This document shows positions 34,438 to 42,986 of a stretch of 64,000 nt of DNA, piece by piece (positions within the stretch are counted from its first letter, which is position 1; each line of letters starts with the position of its first letter). This DNA is from an uncultured Hyphomicrobiales bacterium (GTDB taxonomy: Bacteria > Pseudomonadota > Alphaproteobacteria > Rhizobiales > Ancalomicrobiaceae). The stretch covers positions 1-64,000 of the forward strand of contig CAIYYN010000008.1 of the NCBI GenBank assembly GCA_903930435.1, written 5' to 3'. A model generated the notes under the pieces. That model was not told the DNA's origin and ran no database searches. It saw only the letters and a list, made by a program, of their open reading frames with translations. Both the position numbers and the translations under genes were made by a program.

Positions 34438-35310
34438 ATGCTGTCTCCCGACATCATCCTGGCCGCCGTCCTCAACGGCCTCATGAATGGCGCGATCTAC
34501 GCCTTGATTGCGCTCGGGCTGACGCTTGTCTATGGCGTGTTGCACATCATCAATTTCGCGCATGGGGCAACGCTGACGGCGGCGATGTTCGTCGTCTTCA
34601 TCGCGTTCACTGTTTTCGGGATCGATCCGTTTGTGATGATCCCGGCGATGGCCCTCGGCTTTTTCGGCGTCGGTTACGCCTTGCAGCGGTTTGTCGTAGG
34701 ACCGGCGGCGCAAGGCTCCGACAACAACGTGCTGCTGATCACGCTCGGCCTGTCGATCATGATCGAGAACGGGCTTCTGGCTGTCTTTCATTCGGACACG
34801 CGATCGATTGACGTGCCCTACGGGTTTTCGTCCTTCGATCTCGGGTTCACCTTTCTAAGCGTGCCGAAGGTCGCGGGATTTGGCGTTTCTTTGGCGGTCG
34901 CGCTGGTGCTTTGGGTTATTCTGATCCGGACGGATACGGGCAAGGCGATCCGGGCCGTGGCGCGCGAGCGGATGGGCGCGGAACTGGCTGGCATTGATGT
35001 CGAGCATATTTTTGCCGTGACATTCGGGCTTGGAGCCGCGACGGTGGCGATTGCCGCCTGTCTCCTGATGCCGACGTTTTATGTTTCGCCCCGGATCGGC
35101 AACGCCTTCGTGCTGGTTGCCTTCACGATTGTCGTACTTGGCGGAATGGGATCGATCCCCGGTGCCGTCACGGGTGCGCTGATCGTCGGGATCATCGAGA
35201 GCGTTTCAGGCCTGTTTCTTGACGAAAGCCTCGGCCAGCTCGGCATTTTCATCCTGTTCATTCTCGTGTTGCTGCTGCGACCGACGGGCCTGTTTGGAGC
35301 GCGGACATGA
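34438..35310 (+). CDS. branched-chain amino acid-type ABC permease (LivH type)
   Basis: 290 residues, about eight membrane helices. It opens NGLMNGAIYALIALGLTLVYGVLHIINFAHG, with the G.TL.YG...I.NFAHG hallmark of LivH. The later loop IRAVARERMGAELAGIDV and the tail VLGGMGSIPGAVTGALIVG are equally typical. Overlaps the next gene by four bases. Confidence 0.92.
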   Translation: MLSPDIILAAVLNGLMNGAIYALIALGLTLVYGVLHIINFAHGATLTAAMFVVFIAFTVFGIDPFVMIPAMALGFFGVGYALQRFVVGPAAQGSDNNVLLITLGLSIMIENGLLAVFHSDTRSIDVPYGFSSFDLGFTFLSVPKVAGFGVSLAVALVLWVILIRTDTGKAIRAVARERMGAELAGIDVEHIFAVTFGLGAATVAIAACLLMPTFYVSPRIGNAFVLVAFTIVVLGGMGSIPGAVTGALIVGIIESVSGLFLDESLGQLGIFILFILVLLLRPTGLFGART

Positions 35311-36263
35311 TCGCGCTGCGCACGCTCTGCCCGTTGCTGGTCGTGGCCGGATTGGCTTTAATTCCCGCTTTCACAAGCGCCAATACGACATTGAACTTCC
35401 TCGTCTTTGCGCTGATCGTGGCCCTGTCGGCGCAAGGCTGGAATATTCTGGCAGGCTATGGCGGGCAGTTTTCCTTCGGCCATGCCGCGTTCTTCGGTCT
35501 GGGGGCCTATGGGACGGCGCTGGCGCAAGCCCGGTTCGGGATCAATCCGTGGGTGGCGTTTGCGGCGGGCATCGGGTTGGCTGCATTGGCTGGAACCGTC
35601 ATCGGCTACCTGAGCTTCCGGGCCGGGTTACGCGGTTCTTATTTTACGCTGGTCACGCTTGCCTTTGCCGAAGTGTTCCGCATCCTGTTCAATGCGGCGT
35701 CATTCACAGGTGGGGCGGCGGGTGTGCTCGTCAAGCTCGATGTCAGACCTGAGAACTTTCAGTTTGCGTCGCGCTCGGTGTTTTACTGGGTCGTGCTCGG
35801 AATTGTCGCGCTCGTGTTGCTGCTCACGATGCGGCTGGAACGGTCGCGGTTCGGGGCGTGGCTGATCGCCATCCGCGAGAATGAAGCAGCGGCCAAGGCG
35901 CTCGGTGTCGATGTGCTGATGGTCAAGTTGCAGGCGATCGCGCTATCGGCAGCGATTACCGGCGCGGCGGGCGGACTTTACGTCCAGTATTTCCTCTACC
36001 TCGACGCGAACATCGGATTTGGTCCCTGGATTTCCGTTGAAACCCTGATGGCGGCGATTATCGGCGGAGCCGGGACAGCGCTCGGGCCGGTGCTTGGTGC
36101 CCTCGCGTTGCATGGACTGGGGCAATTGACCAAGGGCATCGCGGGCGGAACGCCGGGCATCGATCTCGTGCTGTTTGGCGCGCTACTCATTCTGGCCGTT
36201 GCCTTCATGCGCGACGGCATCATAGGGCGGCTGCGGCGACTTCTCGTGTGGGGGAGGCGCTGA
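35307..36263 (+). CDS. branched-chain amino acid-type ABC permease (LivM type)
   Basis: 318 residues, 8-9 membrane helices. LivM markers are GYGGQFSFGHAAFFGLGAYG, LRGSYFTLVTLAFAEV, the cytoplasmic loop AIRENEAAAKALGVDV and GGAGTALGPVLGA. Its stop shares a base with the next start. Confidence 0.92.
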   Translation: MIALRTLCPLLVVAGLALIPAFTSANTTLNFLVFALIVALSAQGWNILAGYGGQFSFGHAAFFGLGAYGTALAQARFGINPWVAFAAGIGLAALAGTVIGYLSFRAGLRGSYFTLVTLAFAEVFRILFNAASFTGGAAGVLVKLDVRPENFQFASRSVFYWVVLGIVALVLLLTMRLERSRFGAWLIAIRENEAAAKALGVDVLMVKLQAIALSAAITGAAGGLYVQYFLYLDANIGFGPWISVETLMAAIIGGAGTALGPVLGALALHGLGQLTKGIAGGTPGIDLVLFGALLILAVAFMRDGIIGRLRRLLVWGRR

Positions 36264-37006
36264 TGCTGGAAGTGCGCGCGCTCACCAAGCGGTTTGGCGG
36301 ACTGGTGGCCGTCAATGATGTTTCGCTCGATGTGCCCGCCGGGTCCATCACGGGACTGATTGGCCCGAACGGGGCCGGCAAGACGACGCTCTTCACCCTG
36401 ATCTCCGGCTTCGAGACCCCGACCACCGGAACTGTCCGGTTCGAGGGGGCCGATATCACGACGCTGCCCGCATTCCGGCGCGCCCGGCTGGGGATCGCGC
36501 GGACGTTCCAGATCGTGCAGCCGTTTGCCGGACTGTCGGTGGCTGAAAATATCGCGGTTGGCGCACATCTCCGGCACCGGTCGCGCGGTGAGGCGATCCG
36601 GGCTGCAGAAGCTGTCGCTGAGCGGGTTGGGCTCACGCAATCGCTTGAGACGCCAGCCGCAAGCCTTACGATTGCCGGACGCAAGCGGCTGGAACTGGCG
36701 CGGGCGCTGGCAACAGAGCCGAAACTTTTGCTGCTGGACGAGGTTCTGGCCGGGCTGAACCCGTCCGAAATCCGCGACATGCTGCCGGTCATGCGGGCCA
36801 TCGCTGCGTCCGGCGTCACGATCCTGATGGTCGAGCATGTGATGCAGGCGGTCATGAGCCTGTGTGACTACATCCACGTCCTGGCGCAGGGAAAGCATAT
36901 CGCAGAGGGCAAGCCCGAGGAGATTGCGCGGAATTCCAGCGTGGTTGAGGCCTATCTCGGACGTGGTGCTGCGAGCCGACTGACAGGAGGGACGCTGAAT
37001 GGCTGA
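36263..37006 (+). CDS. branched-chain amino acid-type ABC ATPase (LivG type)
   Basis: 247 residues from the ATG at 36263, which follows GGGGAGG inside the previous gene. Walker A GPNGAGKTT is near 35-43, the signature is degenerate (SLTIAGRKRLELARA), and Walker B is LLLLDEVLAGLNP. LivG members normally show LSYGQQRRLEIAR, so TIAGRK is a moderately diverged signature. Overlaps the next gene by eight bases. Confidence 0.9.
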   Translation: MLEVRALTKRFGGLVAVNDVSLDVPAGSITGLIGPNGAGKTTLFTLISGFETPTTGTVRFEGADITTLPAFRRARLGIARTFQIVQPFAGLSVAENIAVGAHLRHRSRGEAIRAAEAVAERVGLTQSLETPAASLTIAGRKRLELARALATEPKLLLLDEVLAGLNPSEIRDMLPVMRAIAASGVTILMVEHVMQAVMSLCDYIHVLAQGKHIAEGKPEEIARNSSVVEAYLGRGAASRLTGGTLNG

Positions 37007-37712
37007 CCCCTTGCTTTCCGTAGAAGGACTTGTCGCAGGCTACGGCGGTGTTCCGATCCTGCGCGGCATCGATATCAGTGTCGGTGCGGGCGAGGTTGTC
37101 GCTGTGCTTGGTGCCAATGGCGTTGGCAAGACGACGCTGAACAAGGCGCTGTCCGGCCTGGTCAAGGCGAGCGCCGGGCGCATCCTGTTCAATGGCGCGG
37201 ATCTGACAGAGGCGTCTCCGGGGGCGATTGTCGAAGCAGGGCTGATCCATGTGCCTGAGGGCCGCAAGATCCTCCCCAACATGACAATCCGCGAAAATCT
37301 GGAACTGGGCAGTTACCGCCGCGCGAAGGCGCATCGCAAGCAGAACATCGAACGCATGTTCACGATCTTCCCGCGTCTGAGGGAGCGGGCGCATCAGTTG
37401 GCTGGCACGCTGTCAGGCGGCGAGCAGCAGATGCTGGCCATCGGGCGCGGGCTCATGGCAGAGCCAAGTCTGCTGATCCTCGATGAACCCTCACTTGGCC
37501 TGTCGCCGCTGCTGGTCGAGGAGATGTTCGACCTCATCACACAAATCGCCGCCGATGGCCTTGCCTGTCTGCTGGTGGAACAGAACGTGGTCCAGTCGCT
37601 GGAAATCGCCGCGCGGGCCTATGTGCTGGAAAATGGGGCCGTCACCATGAGCGGTTCGGCCAAAGACCTGAAATCCAATCCAGACCTTGAAAAAGCTTAT
37701 CTTGGGATCTGA
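36999..37712 (+). CDS. branched-chain amino acid-type ABC ATPase (LivF type)
   Basis: 237 residues; AGGAGGG before the ATG. Walker A GANGVGKTTLNKALSG, PEGRKILPNMTIRENL, signature LSGGEQQMLAIGRGLM and Walker B LLILDEPSLGLSP are the LivF standard. Ends four bases before the lyase gene, so uptake and catabolism are in one transcript. Confidence 0.92.
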   Translation: MADPLLSVEGLVAGYGGVPILRGIDISVGAGEVVAVLGANGVGKTTLNKALSGLVKASAGRILFNGADLTEASPGAIVEAGLIHVPEGRKILPNMTIRENLELGSYRRAKAHRKQNIERMFTIFPRLRERAHQLAGTLSGGEQQMLAIGRGLMAEPSLLILDEPSLGLSPLLVEEMFDLITQIAADGLACLLVEQNVVQSLEIAARAYVLENGAVTMSGSAKDLKSNPDLEKAYLGI

Positions 37713-37716
37713 TCCG

Positions 37717-38601
37717 ATGACAAAATTGACCTTGCGGCAAAGACTGAACGCACCCGAGATCCTGCTGACGCCTGGTGTCTATGATGCCCTGACGGCACAT
37801 CTGGCCGAGGATGCCGGGTTCGAGGCGCTCTATGTCTCGGGCGCGGCCGTTGCCTATACGCGGCTCGGTCGGCCAGACATCGGCCTGACTTCAGTCAGTG
37901 AGGTCGCCGATACGGTCGCGCTCATCCGCGACCGGGTGGACATTAGCCTCGTCGTCGATGCGGATACGGGATTCGGCAATGCGCTGAACACGCGCCGGAC
38001 CATGCGGACCTTTGAACGGGCAGGGGCGAACGCCATCCAGCTGGAAGACCAGACCTATCCTAAGCGCTGCGGACATCTGGCCGACAAATCCGTGATTTCG
38101 GCCATCGAAATGGCGGGCAAGATCAAGGCGGCCGTGGACGCACGCCACAGCGCGGAAACGCTCGTGATTGCCCGGACCGATGCGGTTGCGAGCGAAGGTC
38201 TCGACGCCGCGCTCGATCGGGCGATGCTGTATCGCGAAGCCGGTGCGGATGTCCTGTTCGTCGAGGCGCCGGCATCAAGCGGACAACTCGCCGAGATCGG
38301 GTCACGTCTGGCGAACACGTTGCCGCTGATGGCGAATATGGTCGAGGGTGGTCTGACGCCGATCCAGAATGCGGGCGAATTGCAGGCGCTCGGGTTTTCG
38401 CTGGTGATTTTCCCGGGCGGCATCGTACGGGCAATCGCACGGCAGGCGCAGGACTTCTACGCGACCCTGAAGCGGGACGGAACAACGGCGGCTTTCCGCA
38501 ACAATATGTTCGATTTCAACGGTCTGAATGCCGTGATCGGCACGCCCGAGATGCTGGCGCTCGGCAAATCCTATGAGACCTTCGAGAGGAATGGCCGATG
38601 A
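37717..38601 (+). CDS. isocitrate lyase/PEP mutase-family C-C lyase (methylisocitrate/dimethylmalate lyase-like)
   Basis: 294 residues from the ATG at 37717. Features of the family are the metal-binding VVDADTGFGN (about 77-86), EDQTYPKRCGH with the catalytic-type Cys118 on the mobile loop, and ARTDAVASEGLDAALDRA. The Cys-containing K-R-C-G-H loop marks true lyases (isocitrate, 2-methylisocitrate, 2,3-dimethylmalate lyase) as opposed to phosphonate enzymes or oxaloacetate decarboxylases. Such a lyase splits a substituted malate or isocitrate into pyruvate or glyoxylate plus a second acid. With the LeuCD-like hydratase nearby it makes a plausible hydratase and lyase pair. Coupled to the next gene by ATGA. 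Confidence 0.85.
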   Translation: MTKLTLRQRLNAPEILLTPGVYDALTAHLAEDAGFEALYVSGAAVAYTRLGRPDIGLTSVSEVADTVALIRDRVDISLVVDADTGFGNALNTRRTMRTFERAGANAIQLEDQTYPKRCGHLADKSVISAIEMAGKIKAAVDARHSAETLVIARTDAVASEGLDAALDRAMLYREAGADVLFVEAPASSGQLAEIGSRLANTLPLMANMVEGGLTPIQNAGELQALGFSLVIFPGGIVRAIARQAQDFYATLKRDGTTAAFRNNMFDFNGLNAVIGTPEMLALGKSYETFERNGR

Positions 38602-40334
38602 CCGCACCGGATGCTGTCACGCTCGCCGTCCTCAAGGGGCGGCTGGAGCAGATCGCCGATGAAATGGACGCGACACTCTATCGCTCGGCATTCAATCCGA
38701 TCATCGCAGAGGCGCGCGATGCCTGTCACGGCCTCTATCACGCAACGACGGGTGCCACGCTGGTGCAGGGGACCAAGGGTCTGCCAGTGTTCGTCGGGGC
38801 CATGGCCTTTGCGGTGAAGGCCGTGATCGACAAGGTCGCCGTGGACGGCGGACTGGCCGAGGGCGACACGTTCCTATTCAACGACCCCTATGACGGCGGC
38901 ACACATCTGAATGACTTCCGGCTCGTGCGGCCCATCTTCAGGAATGGCGCGCTGTTCTGCTGGATTGCGTCGGTGGGTCACTGGATCGACATCGGCGGCA
39001 ATGTACCGGGCGGCTTCAATGCCCGCGCAACCGACAGCTTCCAGGAAGGCGTGCGCATCCCGCCGGTCAAGCTGATCCGCGCGGGCGAGATGAACCACGA
39101 CATTGTGGCGATCCTTTCCGCGAATAGCCGTGTTCCCGTGTCCAACTGGGGCGATCTCAACGGGCAGCTCAATGCGTTGGCGCTCGGCGAACGACGGCTC
39201 GGCGAATTGCTGGATACCTACGGCGAGGCAACGATTGCCAGCGCCTTTGATGCCTTCATGGCACGGGCCGAGGCCATGATGCGCGCCCGCATCGCGGCCT
39301 TGCCGGACGGAACCTACAGCTTTGAGGATTTCCTCGACAATGACGGGATTGTTGACGAACCCCTGAAGATCGCACTCGATCTGACGATCCAGGGCGAAAA
39401 CATGACGCTGGATTTTTCCCGGACGTCGCCGCCCTGTGCGGGCCCCCTCAACATCGCCTATTCCACGGCGGTTGCCTGCTGCTATGTCGCGTTGAAGCAT
39501 GTGTTTACGGAAGTTCCCGCCAATGCGGGCTGTCTCGCGCCGATCACCTTCATCATCCCCGAGACCACTTTGCTTGCCGCCAAGCATCCGCGACCGGTCG
39601 GCGGCTATACGGAGACGATCCTGAGGGCGATCGGCGTCATTTTCGGAGCCTTGGCGAAGGCTGCGCCGGAACGCGCCATCGCCGCCCCGTTTGGCACGAT
39701 CAACGCGCTGTCACTCTCGGGCAAACGGGAGAACGGCAATGCGTGGGTGATGTTCTCGTTCTTCGGTGGCGGACTTGGCGGAACTCCCGCGAGCGACGGC
39801 CTGAACCACGGCAACAACGCGATTTCGACCGCCACCATGCCGCCTGCGGAAATTCTGGAAGCGGCAAGCCCGATCCTCTTCACGCAATGGGCCTTGCGCG
39901 AGGGCAGTGCAGGCCTCGGCGAGCATCGCGGCGGATTTGGCGCGATCTACGAGATCGAGGCCTTGACCGACGATACCAGCGCGTTCCTGCTTGGCGAACG
40001 TGGCCGCTTTGCCCCGTTCGGGGTCGCAGGTGGATCTGCCGCAGCCTTCAACCGGTTTTCATGGGAGAGCGACAACGGACGCCTCGAACCGCCAATGGCG
40101 TCGAAGGTGACCGACGTCAAACTCAGGAAGGGCCAGCGCGTGCGACTTGAGACGCCGGGCGGCGGCGGCTGGGGTCCGGCAACAGCGCGTGATCCCGAGC
40201 GGGTTGCGCGCGACGTTCGCCAGAACCTGCTAACGCCCGATGCTGCGCTCAGGGACTACGCGGTCGTTGTCGCGGGCGATGGCACCGTCGATCTTGCAGC
40301 CACAAATGCATTGCGCGCGGAGACACGAGCATGA
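38598..40334 (+). CDS. hydantoinase/oxoprolinase family subunit B
   Basis: 578 residues; a normal HyuB length. It opens VTLAVLKGRLEQIADEMDATL, with LFNDPYDGGTHLNDF in the middle and RLETPGGGGWGPATARDPE near the end, all typical of HyuB. The B subunit works with HyuA in ATP-dependent opening of lactam-like rings (N-methylhydantoin, 5-oxoproline, caprolactam), or in related carboxylases. Acetone and acetophenone carboxylases would need additional subunits, which are absent here. Coupled by ATGA on both sides. Confidence 0.88.
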   Translation: MTAPDAVTLAVLKGRLEQIADEMDATLYRSAFNPIIAEARDACHGLYHATTGATLVQGTKGLPVFVGAMAFAVKAVIDKVAVDGGLAEGDTFLFNDPYDGGTHLNDFRLVRPIFRNGALFCWIASVGHWIDIGGNVPGGFNARATDSFQEGVRIPPVKLIRAGEMNHDIVAILSANSRVPVSNWGDLNGQLNALALGERRLGELLDTYGEATIASAFDAFMARAEAMMRARIAALPDGTYSFEDFLDNDGIVDEPLKIALDLTIQGENMTLDFSRTSPPCAGPLNIAYSTAVACCYVALKHVFTEVPANAGCLAPITFIIPETTLLAAKHPRPVGGYTETILRAIGVIFGALAKAAPERAIAAPFGTINALSLSGKRENGNAWVMFSFFGGGLGGTPASDGLNHGNNAISTATMPPAEILEAASPILFTQWALREGSAGLGEHRGGFGAIYEIEALTDDTSAFLLGERGRFAPFGVAGGSAAAFNRFSWESDNGRLEPPMASKVTDVKLRKGQRVRLETPGGGGWGPATARDPERVARDVRQNLLTPDAALRDYAVVVAGDGTVDLAATNALRAETRA

Positions 40335-42370
40335 CTCGCATTGTTGGCGTTGATGTCGGCGGTACCTTTACCGATCTCGCCTGTTTTGACACGGAAACAG
40401 CGACGTTTTCTGTCGCCAAGGTCTCGTCCAATCGGGGCGATGAAGCGACCGGCTTTCTGGAGGGCCTCAGGCGGTTCGGCGCGATCTCAGACCTGTCAGC
40501 CATCGTTCATGGCACGACGGTTGGCACCAACGCGCTGCTGGAACGCAAGGGTGCCCGGATCGGCGTGATCACGACGGCAGGCTTTCGCGATGTGCTGGAA
40601 ATGCGTCGTCGCGACCGGCGGGAGACGTGGGGACTTTCGGGCGATTTTGTGCCCGTCGCTGATCGAGACCTGCGGCTGGAGGTCAACGAGCGCGTTCTGG
40701 CCGATGGCACCATCCGGCAACCGATTGATCCCGACGAGATCGCTGCCGCCGTGCGGGAATTGCTAGCGCGGGGTGCCGAGGCGCTCGCCATCATCTTCAT
40801 CAACGCCTACGCCAATGGCGCCAATGAACACGCTGCGCTGGAGGTGGCGAAGGCCATCTGGCCGAATGACTACGTCGGATGCTCGGCTGATATCTTGCCC
40901 GAAATCCGGGAATTCGAGCGGGCCTCGACGACGGCACTGAATGCCTATCTTCAGCCGGTGGTCGGCGACTATCTCGCCCGACTGGAAGCGGGTCTCAGAT
41001 CTGAAGCGTATGAAGGCAGCTTCCATATCGTGCAATCGAATGGCGGCGTCATGTCGACTGCGACCGCACGTCGGTTGCCGGTGCGAACAGCGTTGTCGGG
41101 ACCGGCGGCGGGGGTGATCGCGGCTGCGGCCATTGCCGAAGCGGCGGGGTTCAGCAACGTGATCACGGCGGATCTCGGCGGCACGTCGTTTGACGTTTCG
41201 CTGGTCGCAGGTGGCGAGCCGGCGCTCAGCGCACAGACGACCATTGATTTTGGCCTCGTTGTCCGGACGCCGATGATCGAAATCACCACGATTGGTGCAG
41301 GCGGCGGCTCAATTGCCCATGTGGACGCCGGTGGATTTCTCGATGTCGGCCCGGAAAGTGCGGGTTCGCGACCGGGCCCGGTTGCCTATGGCCAGGGAAA
41401 CACCCGACCGACGTTGACCGATGCCAATCTAGTGCTTGGTCGCATCAATGCGGACAAGCCGATTGGCGGCAAGCTGGCCCGGCTGGACGTCGAGGCGGCA
41501 ATGGCGGCAATCGCGCATCATATCGCGGCGGCGCTGGGGCTGGACGTCATGGTCGCAGCCGAAGCAATCGTGCGCGTGGCTAACGAGAAGATGGCAGGCG
41601 CGATCAGGCTCGTCTCCATCGAGCGTGGACATGATCCCGCAGACTTCACGATCCTGCCGTTCGGTGGTGGAGGTGCCCTGCATGTCGGTGCCCTGCTGGA
41701 GACGGTCGGGTTGAAATCGGCGCTCGTGCCACGCTATCCCGGCATCACGTCGGCGCTCGGCTGCATTATCGCCGATATCCGGCATGATGAGGTGCTGACG
41801 GTCAATCTGGCGCTTGATGGTCTTGATCCAGCGCGCCTGGAGGCACCGATGCAGACGCTGGCCCGCAAGGCGCGCAGCATCGTCGAGACAGCGGGTTTGC
41901 CGGTCGAGCGGATCGATACGCAGGTCGAACTCGACATGCATTACGTCGGCCAGACCCATACGGTCACGGTGCCGCTGCCGATCCGCGATGGTGAGGCAGT
42001 GACTGCCGAGATGATCCGGCACGCCTTCGAAATCGCCTATGGCAAGGCATTCAGCCGCCTTTTGCCGGGTGTTGCCGTGCGGATTGTGACGCTAAAGGTG
42101 GCCGCGATCGGTCGCAGGCCAGCGTTCGATCTGAAGGCGCTGGCCCCGGCTGCGGGCGGATCGACGGCGGATGCGGCGCGTGGCACACGGCAGGTCTGGT
42201 TTGCGGGCGGAATGACGACCACCGACATCTGGGCACGGCTGGAACTGCCGGTCGGTTCCGTCGTTCACGGCCCTGCCATACTCGAACAGCCCGACAGCAC
42301 GATTGTGTTGGAGCCGGGTCTCACCGCGACGACTGACGCGTTCGGCAATCTCATCATCACGCGAGGCTGA
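40331..42370 (+). CDS. hydantoinase/oxoprolinase family subunit A (ATP-binding)
   Basis: 679 residues. N-terminal ASKHA ATPase motif VGVDVGGTFTDLACFD, then HGTTVGTNALLERKGARIGV and TTAGFRDVLEMRRRDR. In the middle come TADLGGTSFDVSLVAGG and GAGGGSIAHVDAGG. It forms the ATP-activated hydrolase with subunit B. The gene order B then A inside a transporter operon argues for a specific imported lactam, imide or hydantoin. Sequence alone does not name the substrate. Confidence 0.9.
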   Translation: MTRIVGVDVGGTFTDLACFDTETATFSVAKVSSNRGDEATGFLEGLRRFGAISDLSAIVHGTTVGTNALLERKGARIGVITTAGFRDVLEMRRRDRRETWGLSGDFVPVADRDLRLEVNERVLADGTIRQPIDPDEIAAAVRELLARGAEALAIIFINAYANGANEHAALEVAKAIWPNDYVGCSADILPEIREFERASTTALNAYLQPVVGDYLARLEAGLRSEAYEGSFHIVQSNGGVMSTATARRLPVRTALSGPAAGVIAAAAIAEAAGFSNVITADLGGTSFDVSLVAGGEPALSAQTTIDFGLVVRTPMIEITTIGAGGGSIAHVDAGGFLDVGPESAGSRPGPVAYGQGNTRPTLTDANLVLGRINADKPIGGKLARLDVEAAMAAIAHHIAAALGLDVMVAAEAIVRVANEKMAGAIRLVSIERGHDPADFTILPFGGGGALHVGALLETVGLKSALVPRYPGITSALGCIIADIRHDEVLTVNLALDGLDPARLEAPMQTLARKARSIVETAGLPVERIDTQVELDMHYVGQTHTVTVPLPIRDGEAVTAEMIRHAFEIAYGKAFSRLLPGVAVRIVTLKVAAIGRRPAFDLKALAPAAGGSTADAARGTRQVWFAGGMTTTDIWARLELPVGSVVHGPAILEQPDSTIVLEPGLTATTDAFGNLIITRG

Positions 42371-42371
42371 C

Positions 42372-42986
42372 ATGGCCGATCATTCCTTCGATCCAGCGAC
42401 CACGGCGCTCCTGCTTGCTGATTTGCAGAATGACTTCATCCATCCGAAGGGAGCCTATGCGCGCGGCGGGGATACATCGCCAGCGATTGCCGCAATCCCG
42501 AACCGGATGCGGCCGCTCGCAGTCAGGTTGCGGGCCCTCGGGTGTCCGGTCATCTCCACCCAGTTCACGCTGGTCCCCGGACGCGGTGGCGAACCCCTGA
42601 TCTCGCCACACCTGAAGGCCCTGCGACCATTTCTCGGGCGAGGTGACTTTGCGCCGGGCGGTTGGGGTCACCAGATTGTCGACGAGCTGCAACCGATTGA
42701 CGTAGTTATCGAGAAGGTCGCCTATTCCGCCTTCTACATGACCCGGCTGGAATGGGTGCTCCGCAAGCTCGGCATCAACCACTTGATCGTGTCAGGGATT
42801 GTGACCAATGGCGGCGTTGCCTCCACGGTCCGCGATGCGCATGTGCGCGATATCCATGTGACCGTGCTTGAGGACGGTTGTGCGGCGTTCTCGGACGAAG
42901 TTCACCAGACGGCGATTGCCGCCCTGAAGCCCGTGGCGCGAGTGACGACGATCGCAACTATGTTGGCGGAGTTGCCAAGCGAATGA
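42372..42986 (+). CDS. isochorismatase-fold (cysteine hydrolase family) protein lacking the catalytic Cys
   Basis: 204 residues. The family core is clear: LLLADLQNDF with Asp17, VIEKVAYSAF with Lys115, and LIVSGIVTNGGVASTVRDA. In amidases of this family (nicotinamidase, maleamate amidase, N-carbamoylsarcosine amidase) the last motif is T-N-V-C-V, where Cys is the nucleophile; here that position is Gly148. Members such as the isochorismatases EntB and PhzD act without Cys on a vinyl ether. So this protein should be either a non-amidase hydrolase or inactive. Starts two bases after HyuA, and the next gene overlaps by four. Confidence 0.85.
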   Translation: MADHSFDPATTALLLADLQNDFIHPKGAYARGGDTSPAIAAIPNRMRPLAVRLRALGCPVISTQFTLVPGRGGEPLISPHLKALRPFLGRGDFAPGGWGHQIVDELQPIDVVIEKVAYSAFYMTRLEWVLRKLGINHLIVSGIVTNGGVASTVRDAHVRDIHVTVLEDGCAAFSDEVHQTAIAALKPVARVTTIATMLAELPSE

